Shown here in pieces: positions 42,610 through 52,653 of a DNA stretch of 64,000 nt. Origin of the DNA: Candidatus Dadabacteria bacterium (GTDB lineage: Bacteria; Desulfobacterota_D; UBA1144; Nemesobacterales; Nemesobacteraceae); the NCBI GenBank assembly GCA_022822065.1, contig JAJECI010000011.1, forward strand, positions 62,001 to 126,000, written 5' to 3'. The notes under the pieces were generated by a model, which saw only the letters and a program-made list of their open reading frames with translations, was not told the origin of the DNA and ran no database searches. Within the stretch, counting starts at the first letter, position 1, and each line of letters opens with the position of its first letter. The translations under genes were made by a program, and so were the position numbers.

Positions 42610-43339
42610 CCAAGTCGCTCTTATAACGGGCGGATCGCGGGGGATAGGAAAAGACATCGCGAAGAAACTCGCCTCCTGTGGCGCGTACGTGCTGATTAAC
42701 TACGCGACCAACCGGGAGGCGGCCGAGGAAACCCTGGGGGAGATAGAGCAGGACGGGGGCAGCGGCAGGGTGGTCGGCTTTGACGTTTCCGATTTTGACG
42801 AGGTTCAGAAAACCGTGGGGGAACTCTCAGGGGAGCTTAACGGAATACAGATACTCGTTAACAACGCGGGTATAAGGAATGACGGGCTTTTGATGAGGAT
42901 GGGGGAGGAGGACTGGAACCGTGTCATGGATATAAACACCAAGGGAACGTTTAACTGCACCAAGGCGGTCTGCAGGGGCATGTTCAAGAACCGCTACGGA
43001 AGAATAGTGAATATCATCTCGGCTGCCGGGGAGGCAGGAAACCCGGGGCAGGCCAATTACTCAGCCTCGAAGGCCGGGATAATAGGCTTTACGAAATCGA
43101 CGGCCAAGGAGTTCAGCCCGAGAGGGATAACGGTAAACGCCGTGAGTCCCGGTTTTGTTGAAACGGATATTATCGCCGACCTTAACGAGGACATGAGAAA
43201 GAAGTATCTGGAAGCCATACCTCTCGGCAGGTTCGGGCGCGTTGAGGATATCTCAAGCGTCGTGTGTTTCCTGATTTCCGAAGGCGCCTCGTACATAACC
43301 GGGGAGGTTATAAGGGTTAACGGCGGAATTTACATGTAA
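42590..43339 (+). CDS. fabG: 3-oxoacyl-ACP reductase FabG
   Basis: 249 aa from the ATG at 42590 ([15 protein letters not shown]); an upstream in-frame ATG at 42554 lies deep in fabD and gives an unlikely N-terminus. SDR fold with cofactor loop [17 protein letters not shown], catalytic YSASKAG and C-terminal VNGGIYM. NADPH-dependent reduction step of fatty-acid elongation. Confidence 0.96.
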   Translation: MKLELTDQVALITGGSRGIGKDIAKKLASCGAYVLINYATNREAAEETLGEIEQDGGSGRVVGFDVSDFDEVQKTVGELSGELNGIQILVNNAGIRNDGLLMRMGEEDWNRVMDINTKGTFNCTKAVCRGMFKNRYGRIVNIISAAGEAGNPGQANYSASKAGIIGFTKSTAKEFSPRGITVNAVSPGFVETDIIADLNEDMRKKYLEAIPLGRFGRVEDISSVVCFLISEGASYITGEVIRVNGGIYM

Positions 43340-43364
43340 AATTTTAGAGGAGGTTATCACTCAC

Positions 43365-43631
43365 ATGTCAAAGGATAACGCAGAGATTTTAGCTAAGGTA
43401 AAGGAGATGATCGCGAGCCATCTTGGCAAGCCCGAGGATGAGATAACTCCCGACTCTTCCTTTATAGAGGATCTGGGAGCCGACTCGCTTGACCTTGTCG
43501 AGCTCATAATGTCCATGGAGGATGAGTTCGGGCTTGAGATCTCGGATGAAGACGCGGAGAACATAATCACCGTTCAGGACGCGATAAACTTTATCCAGAG
43601 TTCGGTTGAATCCGCTTCGGAGGGTGACTGA
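43365..43631 (+). CDS. acpP: Acyl carrier protein
   Basis: 88 aa, acidic, with the phosphopantetheine Ser in [19 protein letters not shown] precedes the ATG. Slightly longer at the C-terminus ([10 protein letters not shown]) than E. coli AcpP. Between fabG and fabF as usual. Confidence 0.97.
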   Translation: MSKDNAEILAKVKEMIASHLGKPEDEITPDSSFIEDLGADSLDLVELIMSMEDEFGLEISDEDAENIITVQDAINFIQSSVESASEGD

Positions 43632-43637
43632 GGAGAA

Positions 43638-44870
43638 ATGGGAAAAAGGGTAGCGGTTACAGGTATAGGGCTAATAACGCCCGTCGGGGTGGGGAACGAC
43701 GCCACGTGGTCTTCGATCTGCGAAGGGGTTCCCGGGGTGAGCAGGGTTTCTATCTTTGATCCCTCGGATCTTAAAACGCAGATTGCGGGGCAGGTAAAGG
43801 ATTTCGACCCAGTGCTCTACATGGAACCGAAGGACGCGAAGAGAAACGACAGGTTCATTCAGCTCTCAATCGCGGCCACCAAGCTGGCGCTTGAGGATGC
43901 CGGGCTTGAGATTACCGACGACATCTCCGCGCGCACGGGGACTTTTATCGGCTCTGGCATCGGGGGAATGAGCACCTTCTACGATACCGTCCTGACCATG
44001 GAGAACAGGGGTCCCTCCCGTGTCTCTCCGTTCTTCATACCCAACATAGTGACCAACATGGCTTCGGGATACGTCTCGATAATGTTCAACGCCAAGGGCC
44101 CCAACTGCTCCTCGACGACCGCGTGTTCGGCAAGCGGCCACTCGCTCGCGCTTTCAGCCAAGATCATAGAGGACGGAAAGGCGGACGTCATGATAGCCGG
44201 CGGGTCGGAAGCCCCGCTTATACCCCTTACCTTCGCGGCTTTTAACGCCATGAAGGCTCTTTCCACGAGAAACGACGAGCCCGAGACCGCGTCAAGGCCG
44301 TTTGAGATGGGGCGCGACGGGTTTATCCTTTCAGAAGGAGCCGGAGTGCTGATTCTTGAAGAACTCGAGTTCGCGAAAAAAAGAGGCGCCGACATATACG
44401 CGGAGGTGCTAGGCTCCGGAATGAGCGCGGACGCCTTTCATATCACGGCGCCCTCTCTTGAGGGACCGACCAGCTGCATGAACGCGGCTTTGCAGGATTC
44501 GGGCCTTAATCCCGAGGACGTGGATTACATAAACGCTCACGGAACCTCGACGCGTCTTAACGACGCTAACGAAACCAAGGCGATCAAGAACGTGTTCGGG
44601 GATTACGCTTCGCGGATTCCGGTGAGTTCCACCAAGTCCATGACCGGCCACCTGCTGGGCGCGGCGGGAGCGGTGGAGGCGGCAATCAGCGTGTTCGCCC
44701 TTAAAAACGGCGTCCTGCCGCCGACTATAAACCTTTTTGAAAGCGATCCGGAATGCGATCTCGATTACATCCCGCACACCGCGAGAGACAGTGAAATAAA
44801 AGTGGCGCTAAGCAACTCCTACGGTTTCGGCGGAACGAACGTAAGCGTCGCGCTAGGCAAGTTCGACTGA
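43638..44870 (+). CDS. fabF: 3-oxoacyl-ACP synthase II (FabF)
   Basis: 410 aa elongating ketosynthase: Cys nucleophile in TTACSASGHS, His in NAHGTSTRLND, second His in GHLLGAAGAVE, C-terminal SNSYGFGGTN. With FabD, FabG and ACP it performs the elongation cycle; the initiating FabH is not encoded here. After the stop, 44871-45033 holds a long C-tract but no gene that I can see. Confidence 0.96.
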   Translation: MGKRVAVTGIGLITPVGVGNDATWSSICEGVPGVSRVSIFDPSDLKTQIAGQVKDFDPVLYMEPKDAKRNDRFIQLSIAATKLALEDAGLEITDDISARTGTFIGSGIGGMSTFYDTVLTMENRGPSRVSPFFIPNIVTNMASGYVSIMFNAKGPNCSSTTACSASGHSLALSAKIIEDGKADVMIAGGSEAPLIPLTFAAFNAMKALSTRNDEPETASRPFEMGRDGFILSEGAGVLILEELEFAKKRGADIYAEVLGSGMSADAFHITAPSLEGPTSCMNAALQDSGLNPEDVDYINAHGTSTRLNDANETKAIKNVFGDYASRIPVSSTKSMTGHLLGAAGAVEAAISVFALKNGVLPPTINLFESDPECDLDYIPHTARDSEIKVALSNSYGFGGTNVSVALGKFD

Positions 44871-45033
44871 CCCCCCTGAGTCGGGGGAAATCCCCGGCGG
44901 TCCCCCCCCCCCTCGTCTTGGCAGATAGCCCTCGGGGCTGTTATTAATAATTGCAGCAGAGTATGTTGGTTATCCGGTTTGCTACGGGGAGATGGATTAT
45001 ACTGCTTGCTATCGAGGGGAAGACATGCAGGTA

Positions 45034-46254
45034 TCATATCGCCAAGGGGATAATCTTAAGATGATCCTCTATGGCCTTGACGGCATTGCCCGGCAACGGA
45101 AGATTTGTCTTCTCCGCATTCCAGTAATGGTAAAACAACGCGACGGTTTCACGCACAGTGTCCAGAACAAGCTTCTCCGGCAGCAAGGCCTTGGCGGCAA
45201 GATGGGAAAGCTCGTCCTCTGAATAGCGATCAAAGCGCTTGGTCCGGCTGAATTTCAAAGCGGCCTCATTGTCCTCCATATAAGCAATCGTGGAAACAAA
45301 ATCGTAGGCCGGCGCCAGCGCCGCATTGCGCCTGTCGGGATAAATGAGGGACCAGTTCTTAAGGTGCATGTCGGCATTGCCGATAAGCGTGTTGAAGGTC
45401 AGGCGGCGGATAAACTCGGCAATGTCATCCTCGCCGCATTCGGCCCCGACCACCGCGGCGATGTTGCGCGCGCCGGCCTTTTTATACTTGTCCTCCGGGT
45501 AGACGCCGAAAACCTGCGCAAAGTCCTCAACGTGAACCGCGCCGCCGTCATCTGTTCGGTCAAAGCGCCTGACGGCAAGCGCCTGTCCGCTCAAGCGACC
45601 GATGTCTTCGGGCAGGTTTTCAATCGCGTCAACGCTGATGAGGCGTACCTCCGGCACGTTTATGCCCAGGAGCCGGGCAAGCGTCATCATCGAGAACTCG
45701 TTCTCGGGCACTCCGGCAAAATGAAGCGAGGGCAGCTTGACTATCCATGAACCGCCAATACCTTTAGCGGGGAGAGTAAGGCCGCCGCGAGATTCCTCGA
45801 CGGCCGAGAATTTCAGTTGCAGGCCTGCCAAGGAAAATCGTAGCGCGCTCTCACCTCGACTATCGTTACCATCGCTATCGTCTGCAAGATTCGAGGGCCA
45901 TGTCTCACCGCCTGGGGGTCCAACGGTGACCGCTCCCGGCAGGTCTGCGCCAAGGGCCCAGAGCAGGAAGAACTCGCGGACGGGTTTCACGCTGGCGCGC
46001 TGCGCGAGATAGGAGCGCATGCGTCCTTCCGGCAGCAGGTTTGAAAAAAATGGTATCATCCGCGTCTGCGTGGGCGGAAACCCGGTAATCAGTTCTCCGA
46101 ACCGGTCCTTGAACCCCAGACCGAGCGTGGGCCTTGCGGCATCCCCGATATAGGAGTCGTTAAAGGCGAATAAGGCGCGGTCGTCGCCGACGCGTGTCAG
46201 CGTGCCTATGGGGTCGCCGTAAAGCAGGACATCCAGAACATGTACTTCAGTCAT
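45034..46254 (-). CDS. hipA: HipA-family serine/threonine kinase toxin
   Basis: About 406 aa from the ATG at 46254, which overlaps the hipB stop; an ATG at 46269 is also in frame. N-terminal HipA subdomain (YGDPIGTLTRVGDDRALFAF, FFSNLLPEG), ATP-binding SLAGLQLKFS, VRRFDR, catalytic NADMHLKN (about 293-300) and DFV (about 318). All key residues are kept, so an active kinase is expected; E. coli HipA phosphorylates glutamyl-tRNA synthetase and induces persistence. It may bring little-related targets in other clades. Composition is more GC-rich at third positions than the neighbouring islands, and the pair separates the fab and TCA clusters. Confidence 0.9.
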   Translation of the reverse strand: MTEVHVLDVLLYGDPIGTLTRVGDDRALFAFNDSYIGDAARPTLGLGFKDRFGELITGFPPTQTRMIPFFSNLLPEGRMRSYLAQRASVKPVREFFLLWALGADLPGAVTVGPPGGETWPSNLADDSDGNDSRGESALRFSLAGLQLKFSAVEESRGGLTLPAKGIGGSWIVKLPSLHFAGVPENEFSMMTLARLLGINVPEVRLISVDAIENLPEDIGRLSGQALAVRRFDRTDDGGAVHVEDFAQVFGVYPEDKYKKAGARNIAAVVGAECGEDDIAEFIRRLTFNTLIGNADMHLKNWSLIYPDRRNAALAPAYDFVSTIAYMEDNEAALKFSRTKRFDRYSEDELSHLAAKALLPEKLVLDTVRETVALFYHYWNAEKTNLPLPGNAVKAIEDHLKIIPLAI

Positions 46255-46573
46255 CTTCTTCCTCATCAAGACTGTAGAGCGGCTGCGGGGTTACCCTTTC
46301 CCGTAATGCGTCCGCGGCGCTGCTGCGCACAAGCGATTTCAAGGCGGGAACAACCTTGCGCGGGGCGAGCGCGAGTTCCAGGTCAAGAGTGCGGGCAAGC
46401 GCTACCAGACTTGAAACCCTGAGGTCGACCGCGCCGTTCTCAATCTTTGAGATATGGCCCTGTGGAACGCCTGCTTTTTTGCCCAGTTCACGCTGACTGA
46501 GCCCCTTTGCCTCGCGGGCCTTCCTCAGCGCGCGGGCTATATGTTCAATCGCATAGCTCATTTTGATATCCAA
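46247..46573 (-). CDS. hipB: HipB-like Xre-family antitoxin
   Basis: 108 aa with a Cro/C1 helix-turn-helix at about 13-65 (LRKAREAKGLSQRELGKKAG, VPQGHISKIENGAVD). It precedes and overlaps hipA, the usual antitoxin-first order. Expected to bind the toxin and repress its own promoter. C-terminal tail acidic (DEEEDD). Confidence 0.9.
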   Translation of the reverse strand: MDIKMSYAIEHIARALRKAREAKGLSQRELGKKAGVPQGHISKIENGAVDLRVSSLVALARTLDLELALAPRKVVPALKSLVRSSAADALRERVTPQPLYSLDEEEDD

Positions 46574-46644
46574 TTCTATATTGAAAACGATTTTTAATAT
46601 AGCTTAATATATCACATCGAAAGAGATAGGCAAGATTTAATATG

Positions 46645-46682
46645 CTAATCTATATAAAATATTATATTTGATATATGATTAG
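46645..46682. promoter_or_regulatory. Imperfect inverted repeat upstream of hipB, candidate operator
   Basis: CTAATC-TATAT at 46645-46655 and ATATAT-GATTAG at 46671-46682 form an inverted repeat with AT-rich centre, in the very AT-rich stretch about 70-110 bases before the hipB start. Suits autoregulation by HipB, but the distance is long and AT-rich sequence makes chance symmetry easy. Confidence 0.35.
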
Positions 46683-46847
46683 ATATCAATGTCGGACCGT
46701 TGCCGGAAAGACCCAGACAGGAAATATTCTTCCACGCGTGATTCTCCGACATAAAGCGGGAAAAAAACTGTTTTATTTTTCCGCTCGTTTCGGTAAAATA
46801 CCCCGCTAACTCCGCAAGTGCGGAACCTTTTAAGAGAGAGGTACAGT

Positions 46848-49514
46848 ATGGCTTTAACTAATAACCTGGGAGCTCTCTCCGACCTCACGGTCGGCGACAG
46901 AACCTACAAGATATATTCCCTCCCGAAACTTGAATCCCGCTACGGAGCATCGATTTCAAAACTCCCCTTTTCTATAAGAATACTGCTTGAGAACGTGCTA
47001 AGGAACTTTGACGGAGAGACCGTCACAGAAGCGCACGTTGAATCACTTGCAAACTGGGATCCCTCAAACGCTGAGGCCAAGGAAATCCCCTACAACCCCG
47101 CGAGAGTGATACTCCAGGATTTCACGGGAGTCCCCTGCGTCGTTGACCTCGCGGCGATGAGGTCAGTGGTTGAGAAAAAAGGGGGAGACCCTTCGCTCGT
47201 GAACCCCATAGTTCCAGTCGACCTGGTGATAGACCACTCCGTTCAGGTTGACTATTTCGCAAGCGGCGACGCTTTCGGCAAAAACGTGGAAGTCGAGTAC
47301 GAAAGAAACAGGGAGAGATACACCTTTTTGAAATGGGCCCAAGGCTCTTTTGACAATTTCAGGGTCGTGCCGCCCGGAACCGGGATAGTGCACCAGGTAA
47401 ACCTTGAGTGCCTCGCGAGCGTGGTAGTGTCAAAGCAGGATGGCTCGGAGTCGGTAGCTTACCCGGACACCCTGGTGGGAACTGATTCCCACACAACAAT
47501 GATAAACGGCCTAAGCGTCATGGGCTGGGGAGTTGGGGGAATAGAGGCGGAGGCGTGCATGCTCGGGCAGCCGCTTTACATGCTGATACCCGACGTCATC
47601 GGATTCAGGCTCACAGGCCGCCTCGCCCAGGGGGTTACCGCAACGGACCTGGTTTTGACGGTGACCGAGATGCTTAGGAAAAAAGGGGTGGTCGGCAAGT
47701 TCGTCGAGTTTTTCGGACCCGGAGTGAGCAACCTGGCGCTCTCTGATCAGGCAACCATAGCGAACATGGCTCCTGAGTACGGAGCCACCATGGGATTTTT
47801 TCCCGTGGACGAAGAGACCTTGAGGTATCTCGGAACAACTGGCAGAGATGACGCTGCAACGCTCGTTGAAGCCTACACCAGGGAACAGAAGATGTTCAGA
47901 ACAGACGACGCAGAAGACCCCGTGTACACGGACACCCTAGAACTTGACATATCAACCGTCGAACCGTCCCTAGCGGGCCCGAGCCGTCCGCAGGACAGGA
48001 TATCGCTCGGCGACATGAAAACTTCCTACAACGAAAGCCTTCGGGCAAAAGGCGCGAGCACAAACGGGGATTCCCCGCGCGCGGCAAACGGGCTCTCTGA
48101 CGGCTCCGTAGTGATAGCCGCCATAACGAGCTGCACTAACACCTCTAACCCCTCCGTTATGGTAGGAGCGGGACTTTTCGCGAAGAAAGCCGTTGAGAGC
48201 GGACTCACCGTTTCGCCCCACGTGAAAACGAGCCTCGCGCCGGGATCGAGGGTGGTGACCGATTACCTCGACGCCGCGGGACTTACCCCATATCTTGAAG
48301 AGCTGGGTTTCGGTCTGGTCGGATACGGGTGCACGACGTGCATAGGGAACAGCGGCCCGCTTCCCGAGGATATAGACGCGGCTATAAGGGAAAACGACCT
48401 TACCTGCGCGGCGGTTCTCAGCGGAAACAGGAATTTTGAAGGCAGGGTGCATCCGCTTGTCAAGTTTGCCTATCTGGCGTCGCCTCCGCTTGTCGTGGCG
48501 TTCGCGATAGCAGGGAAGGTGGGAATTGACCTCTACACAGAACCCCTCGGGGTCGGAAGCGACGGAAACAAGGTGTTTCTTAAAGACATCTGGCCGACCC
48601 AGCAGGAGATAATCGACACGGTAGCCGGGTCGATAAGCCCCGAGATATTCAACAATCAGTACTCAAGGGTCTTTGAGGGGGATGAGACCTGGAAGTCTCT
48701 TGAGGCCCCGCAGTCAGACATTTACAAGTGGGATACGGAATCAACCTACATACAGGAGCCTCCGTTTTTCGATGATTTTCCGCTTGAGCCGGAAGATCCC
48801 GAGGACATAGAGGGGGCGAACGTGCTTGCGCTTTTGGGGGACTCGATAACGACGGACCATATTTCCCCGGCGGGCTCAATCCCCAAGGACGGCCCCGCAG
48901 GCGGCTATCTTATCTCGAAGGGCGTTTCCCAAAGAAGTTTTAACAGTTTCGGCTCAAGGAGGGGGAACCACGAGGTCATGATCCGCGGGTCGTTTGCCAA
49001 CATCAGGATAAGAAACAAGATGGTCGGAGGAAAGGAGGGGGGATGGACCGTGCACGTTCCGACGGGCGAGGAAATGTCGATTTACGACGCGTCCTCAAGG
49101 TACATGAGCGACGGGATGGACCTTGTCGTGATCGGCGGGAAGGAGTACGGGACGGGAAGTTCCCGGGACTGGGCGGCAAAGGGAACCGCGCTTCTGGGCG
49201 CGAGGTGCGTCATAGCCGAGAGCTTCGAGCGGATTCACAGAAGCAACCTTGTGGGAATGGGGGTTCTGCCCCTTCAGTTCGAAGAGGAGGAGAGCGCCGA
49301 ATCCCTCGGCCTTACGGGCTTTGAGACCCTGAGCGTGAGCGGGATCTCGGAGGATCTTTACCCGGGAAAGAAGATGACAGTGACGGTGACGGACACCGAC
49401 GGCGGGCAGAGAGAATTTCACGCAACGTGCAGGCTTGATACGCCGGTTGAGGTCGAGTATTACCGAAACGGCGGGATACTGCAGACCGTGCTTCGCCAGA
49501 TGATATCAGGGTAG
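46848..49514 (+). CDS. acnA: Aconitate hydratase A
   Basis: About 888 aa from the ATG at 46848 (MALTNNLGAL), preceded by AGAGAGG; an ATG at 46818 is in frame but poorly placed. Iron-sulfur ligands in ITSCTNTSNPSV and GYGCTTCIGNSG; C-terminal swivel domain with GSSRDWAAKGTALLG. AcnA/IRP1-type length. Interconverts citrate and isocitrate. A small palindrome TCCGCA-AG-TGCGGA lies at 46811-46824, just before the ribosome site. Confidence 0.96.
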   Translation: MALTNNLGALSDLTVGDRTYKIYSLPKLESRYGASISKLPFSIRILLENVLRNFDGETVTEAHVESLANWDPSNAEAKEIPYNPARVILQDFTGVPCVVDLAAMRSVVEKKGGDPSLVNPIVPVDLVIDHSVQVDYFASGDAFGKNVEVEYERNRERYTFLKWAQGSFDNFRVVPPGTGIVHQVNLECLASVVVSKQDGSESVAYPDTLVGTDSHTTMINGLSVMGWGVGGIEAEACMLGQPLYMLIPDVIGFRLTGRLAQGVTATDLVLTVTEMLRKKGVVGKFVEFFGPGVSNLALSDQATIANMAPEYGATMGFFPVDEETLRYLGTTGRDDAATLVEAYTREQKMFRTDDAEDPVYTDTLELDISTVEPSLAGPSRPQDRISLGDMKTSYNESLRAKGASTNGDSPRAANGLSDGSVVIAAITSCTNTSNPSVMVGAGLFAKKAVESGLTVSPHVKTSLAPGSRVVTDYLDAAGLTPYLEELGFGLVGYGCTTCIGNSGPLPEDIDAAIRENDLTCAAVLSGNRNFEGRVHPLVKFAYLASPPLVVAFAIAGKVGIDLYTEPLGVGSDGNKVFLKDIWPTQQEIIDTVAGSISPEIFNNQYSRVFEGDETWKSLEAPQSDIYKWDTESTYIQEPPFFDDFPLEPEDPEDIEGANVLALLGDSITTDHISPAGSIPKDGPAGGYLISKGVSQRSFNSFGSRRGNHEVMIRGSFANIRIRNKMVGGKEGGWTVHVPTGEEMSIYDASSRYMSDGMDLVVIGGKEYGTGSSRDWAAKGTALLGARCVIAESFERIHRSNLVGMGVLPLQFEEEESAESLGLTGFETLSVSGISEDLYPGKKMTVTVTDTDGGQREFHATCRLDTPVEVEYYRNGGILQTVLRQMISG

Positions 49515-49601
49515 GTAGGCGGGGTAATTTGAAAAGGGTTTATTTTTCCATTATATTTTGAGATTTAAAATTTCGGTTTAGTTAAAAAGGAGAAGCGTTC
49601 A

Positions 49602-50846
49602 ATGACAGTCCCAGGCGGAGAAAAAATACAGATTGACGAGGGAAACAGAAAACTTGTAGTTCCCAACAACCCCATAATTCCTTTCATAGAAGGCGACGGG
49701 ATAGGTCCCGACATCTGGCATGCGTCCCAGATAGTGTTTGACGCCGCGGTCGAGAAGGCCTACGGAGGAAAGAAGAAGATAGCTTGGCTTGAGGTGCTGG
49801 CCGGCGAGAAGGCGTATGAGAAGACCGGCGAATGGCTTCCCGAGGAAACCACCGAAACCATAAAGGAGTACATTGTCGCCATCAAGGGCCCGCTCACCAC
49901 CCCCGTGGGAGGCGGAATAAGGAGCCTTAACGTCGCGCTCCGGCAGATACTTGATCTGTACGCCTGCGTGAGGCCCGTAAGATGGATCAAGGGAACCCCG
50001 AACCCTATCTTGGTTCCTGGAAAACTTGACGTCGTGATATTCAGGGAAAACACGGAGGACGTGTACGCGGGAATCGAGTGGGAGAGCGGTACCGAGGAAG
50101 CGACTGCCGTAAGGGAGTATCTCGTCGAAACTTACGGGGTTAACATCCGCGAGCTGAGCGGGATAGGAATAAAGCCCATAAGTCCTTTCGGAACCAAGAG
50201 GCTTGTTAGAAAGGCGATCGAATACGCAATGGAGTACAAGAGAAAAAGCGTCACCCTCGTTCACAAGGGCAACATAATGAAGTTCACCGAGGGGGCCTTC
50301 CGCGAATGGGGCTATGAGCTCGCGAAAGAGGAGTTTCCCGAGGACACCATAACCGAGGATGAACTCTGGGACGATTTCGGCGGTAAGCAGCCAGAAGGCA
50401 AGATCGTCATTAAGGACCGCATAGCCGACAGCATGTTCCAGCAGGTTCTCACGAGACCGAGCGAATACGACGTGATGGCCATGCCTAATCTTAACGGCGA
50501 CTACATGTCTGATGCCTGCGCCGCGCAGGTAGGGGGTCTCGGAGTCGCACCGGGCGGTAACATAGGCGATTACCTGGCGTGTTTCGAAGCCACCCACGGA
50601 ACCGCTCCCAAGTACACCGGGCAGGACAAGGTAAACCCGGGTTCCGTGATACTCTCGGGAGTCATGATGTTCCAGTACCTGGGATGGCATGAGGCCGCGG
50701 AGCTTGTTTTCAGGGCGATGGAGGAGACCGTTCAGCAGAAGACGGTCACCTATGACCTCGAAAGGCAGATGGAAGGGGCTACCCTTCTTAAGTGTTCCGA
50801 GTACGGAGAGGCCATCGTGTCAAACATGGACAAGGTAATGGACTAG
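49602..50846 (+). CDS. icd: NADP-dependent isocitrate dehydrogenase
   Basis: 414 aa. Substrate site [13 protein letters not shown] (the Ser phosphorylated by AceK in E. coli), [30 protein letters not shown] and the cofactor segment [13 protein letters not shown], whose KY pair favours NADP. AAAAAGGAG precedes the ATG. Oxidative decarboxylation of isocitrate in the TCA cycle. Confidence 0.95.
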   Translation: MTVPGGEKIQIDEGNRKLVVPNNPIIPFIEGDGIGPDIWHASQIVFDAAVEKAYGGKKKIAWLEVLAGEKAYEKTGEWLPEETTETIKEYIVAIKGPLTTPVGGGIRSLNVALRQILDLYACVRPVRWIKGTPNPILVPGKLDVVIFRENTEDVYAGIEWESGTEEATAVREYLVETYGVNIRELSGIGIKPISPFGTKRLVRKAIEYAMEYKRKSVTLVHKGNIMKFTEGAFREWGYELAKEEFPEDTITEDELWDDFGGKQPEGKIVIKDRIADSMFQQVLTRPSEYDVMAMPNLNGDYMSDACAAQVGGLGVAPGGNIGDYLACFEATHGTAPKYTGQDKVNPGSVILSGVMMFQYLGWHEAAELVFRAMEETVQQKTVTYDLERQMEGATLLKCSEYGEAIVSNMDKVMD

Positions 50847-50888
50847 AGGGGCTCGCGGCACACAAATCTTTTCAAAAGGAGTGGGATT

Positions 50889-51836
50889 TTGAAGAACGGC
50901 AGAGCGAAAATTTCTGTGATAGGTGCGGGAAACGTCGGCGCGTCGGCGGCGTTTCGGATCGCGCAGCTTGAACTTGCCGACGTGGCATTGATCGACATAG
51001 TGGAGGGAATTCCAGAGGGAAAGGCCCTTGATCTCGCCCAGATGTGTCCGATCACCGGAAGCGACGTAAACCTCGTCGGTTCAACCAACTACGAAGACAC
51101 GGCTAACTCAGACGTTGTGATAATTACCTCGGGCATTCCGAGAAAACCCGGGATGAGCCGTGACGATCTTATCTCGACAAACACCAAGGTGGTAAAAAGC
51201 GTCACCGAACAGGTGGTTTCCCATTCCCCGGGCGCGATACTCATACTGGTTACGAACCCCCTTGACGCCATGGTGTACGTGGCGCACAGGGTAAGCGGCT
51301 TTGCGGAAAGCAAGGTGATGGGAATGGCGGGAGTTCTTGACTCGGCGCGCTTTAGGGCGTTTATCGCGATGGAGCTCGGGGTATCGGTTGAGAACATAAA
51401 CGCTTCTGTTCTCGGCGGGCACGGAGACACTATGGTTCCGCTTCTGAGCAACACTACGATTGCGGGCATTCCCATAGCGGAGCTTGTCCCGGCCGACAGG
51501 CTTGAGGCGATGGTCGAGCGCACCAGAGGGGGAGGGGCAGAGATAGTGGCGCTCCTTAAGACCGGAAGCGCTTTTTACGCCCCCGCGGTGGCGGCGGTTG
51601 AGATGGCCGAGGCGATCATAAAGGATAAGAAGAAGATACTTCCCTGCTGCGTTTATGCGGACGGACATTACGGAATAGAGGACACTTTCGTGGGTCTTCC
51701 CGTAAGGCTCGGCTCAGAAGGGGTCGAGGAGATAATAGGGGTTGAGATTTCCAGCGAGGAGATGGAGGCTCTGCATGTCTCGGCGGGCAAAGTGAAAGAG
51801 CTTTGCGAAGTGATTGACGGAATGGGAATCCTCTAG
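50889..51836 (+). CDS. mdh: Malate dehydrogenase (LDH-like type)
   Basis: 315 aa starting at TTG with AAAGGAG nine bases upstream. Rossmann start [14 protein letters not shown], substrate loop [15 protein letters not shown] (two Arg, typical of malate rather than lactate), catalytic His in [10 protein letters not shown]. Belongs to the tetrameric LDH-like MDH group common in delta-proteobacteria and others. Confidence 0.94.
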   Translation: MKNGRAKISVIGAGNVGASAAFRIAQLELADVALIDIVEGIPEGKALDLAQMCPITGSDVNLVGSTNYEDTANSDVVIITSGIPRKPGMSRDDLISTNTKVVKSVTEQVVSHSPGAILILVTNPLDAMVYVAHRVSGFAESKVMGMAGVLDSARFRAFIAMELGVSVENINASVLGGHGDTMVPLLSNTTIAGIPIAELVPADRLEAMVERTRGGGAEIVALLKTGSAFYAPAVAAVEMAEAIIKDKKKILPCCVYADGHYGIEDTFVGLPVRLGSEGVEEIIGVEISSEEMEALHVSAGKVKELCEVIDGMGIL

Positions 51837-51919
51837 GGTTCCGTTTGCGTTCCGCCCCCCGGCGCCGTCTGTGATCCCGGACGGGCGCTCCGGAAATATT
51901 TTTTGGAGGTTTCTACAAC

Positions 51920-52651
51920 ATGGCTAACGGTACGGCGAGCAAGGCGCTCACCATGAGAAAGGATATGTGGTGGGTTGAGCCCCTCATAACCGGGGTGGTG
52001 CTCGGGGCTTTTGGAATTTATTCCACGTGGAGGGCTCTTTCGAACCAGTTTTACTACACAGAACCCTACCTCTCGCCTTTTTATTCCCCGCTTCTGCTCC
52101 TTGACTGGTGGCCGCTTTCCCCGGCGATACTCATTCTCTGGGCGCCGCTTGGATTCCGCGCGACCTGCTACTACTACAGAAAAGCGTACTACCGGGCGTA
52201 TTTCTTCTCGCCCCCCGGCTGCGCGGTAAAACCGGTCGGCAAAAGGGGTTCCTACACCGGAGAGTCGAGCTTTCCGTTCATCCTGCAGAACATCCACAGG
52301 TTTTTTCTCTACGCATCTATCGTCATTCTGCTGTTTTTGTGGATTGACTCGTACGAAGCCTTTTTCTTCCATGACGGGATGGGGGTTGGAGTCGGAACCA
52401 TAGTTCTTACCGCAAACGCGTTCCTGCTTACCATGTATTCGTTTTCCTGCCACTCGTTTCGCCATCTGATGGGAGGGAATCTTGACGTGTTCTCAAAGTG
52501 TCCGACCCGCTTTCGCCTCTGGGGCGCCATAAGCGTCCAGAACGAAGTACATATGAAATGGGCGTGGACAAGCCTGGTTTTCGTGGCTTTAACCGACCTT
52601 TACGTTTTCCTGGTAGCTAACGGAACAATCACTGATCTGAGGTTGATATAG
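51920..52651 (+). CDS. Succinate dehydrogenase membrane anchor subunit, five-helix type
   Basis: 243 aa with about five membrane segments (near 20-44, 58-80, 115-140, 160-185, 215-235). Conserved His in NIHRFFLYAS and CHSFRHLMGG are plausible haem ligands. It precedes sdhA by two bases and is the only membrane subunit here. It is not the usual pair SdhC/SdhD; a single long anchor is reminiscent of fumarate-reductase-type or mycobacterial Sdh1-type complexes. Assignment rests largely on position. Confidence 0.75.
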   Translation: MANGTASKALTMRKDMWWVEPLITGVVLGAFGIYSTWRALSNQFYYTEPYLSPFYSPLLLLDWWPLSPAILILWAPLGFRATCYYYRKAYYRAYFFSPPGCAVKPVGKRGSYTGESSFPFILQNIHRFFLYASIVILLFLWIDSYEAFFFHDGMGVGVGTIVLTANAFLLTMYSFSCHSFRHLMGGNLDVFSKCPTRFRLWGAISVQNEVHMKWAWTSLVFVALTDLYVFLVANGTITDLRLI

Positions 52652-52653
52652 AC

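Noticed and set aside
44871-44930. C-rich tract and GGGGG/CCCCC pairing after fabF as a terminator
   Set aside because: A CCCCC...GGGGG hairpin can be drawn but there is no following T-run; not supported as an intrinsic terminator.
49599-50690. Long open frame (about 363 codons) on the minus strand opposite icd
   Set aside because: It mirrors icd codon structure, has no recognisable domain or ribosome site, and icd is unambiguous; it is an antisense shadow.
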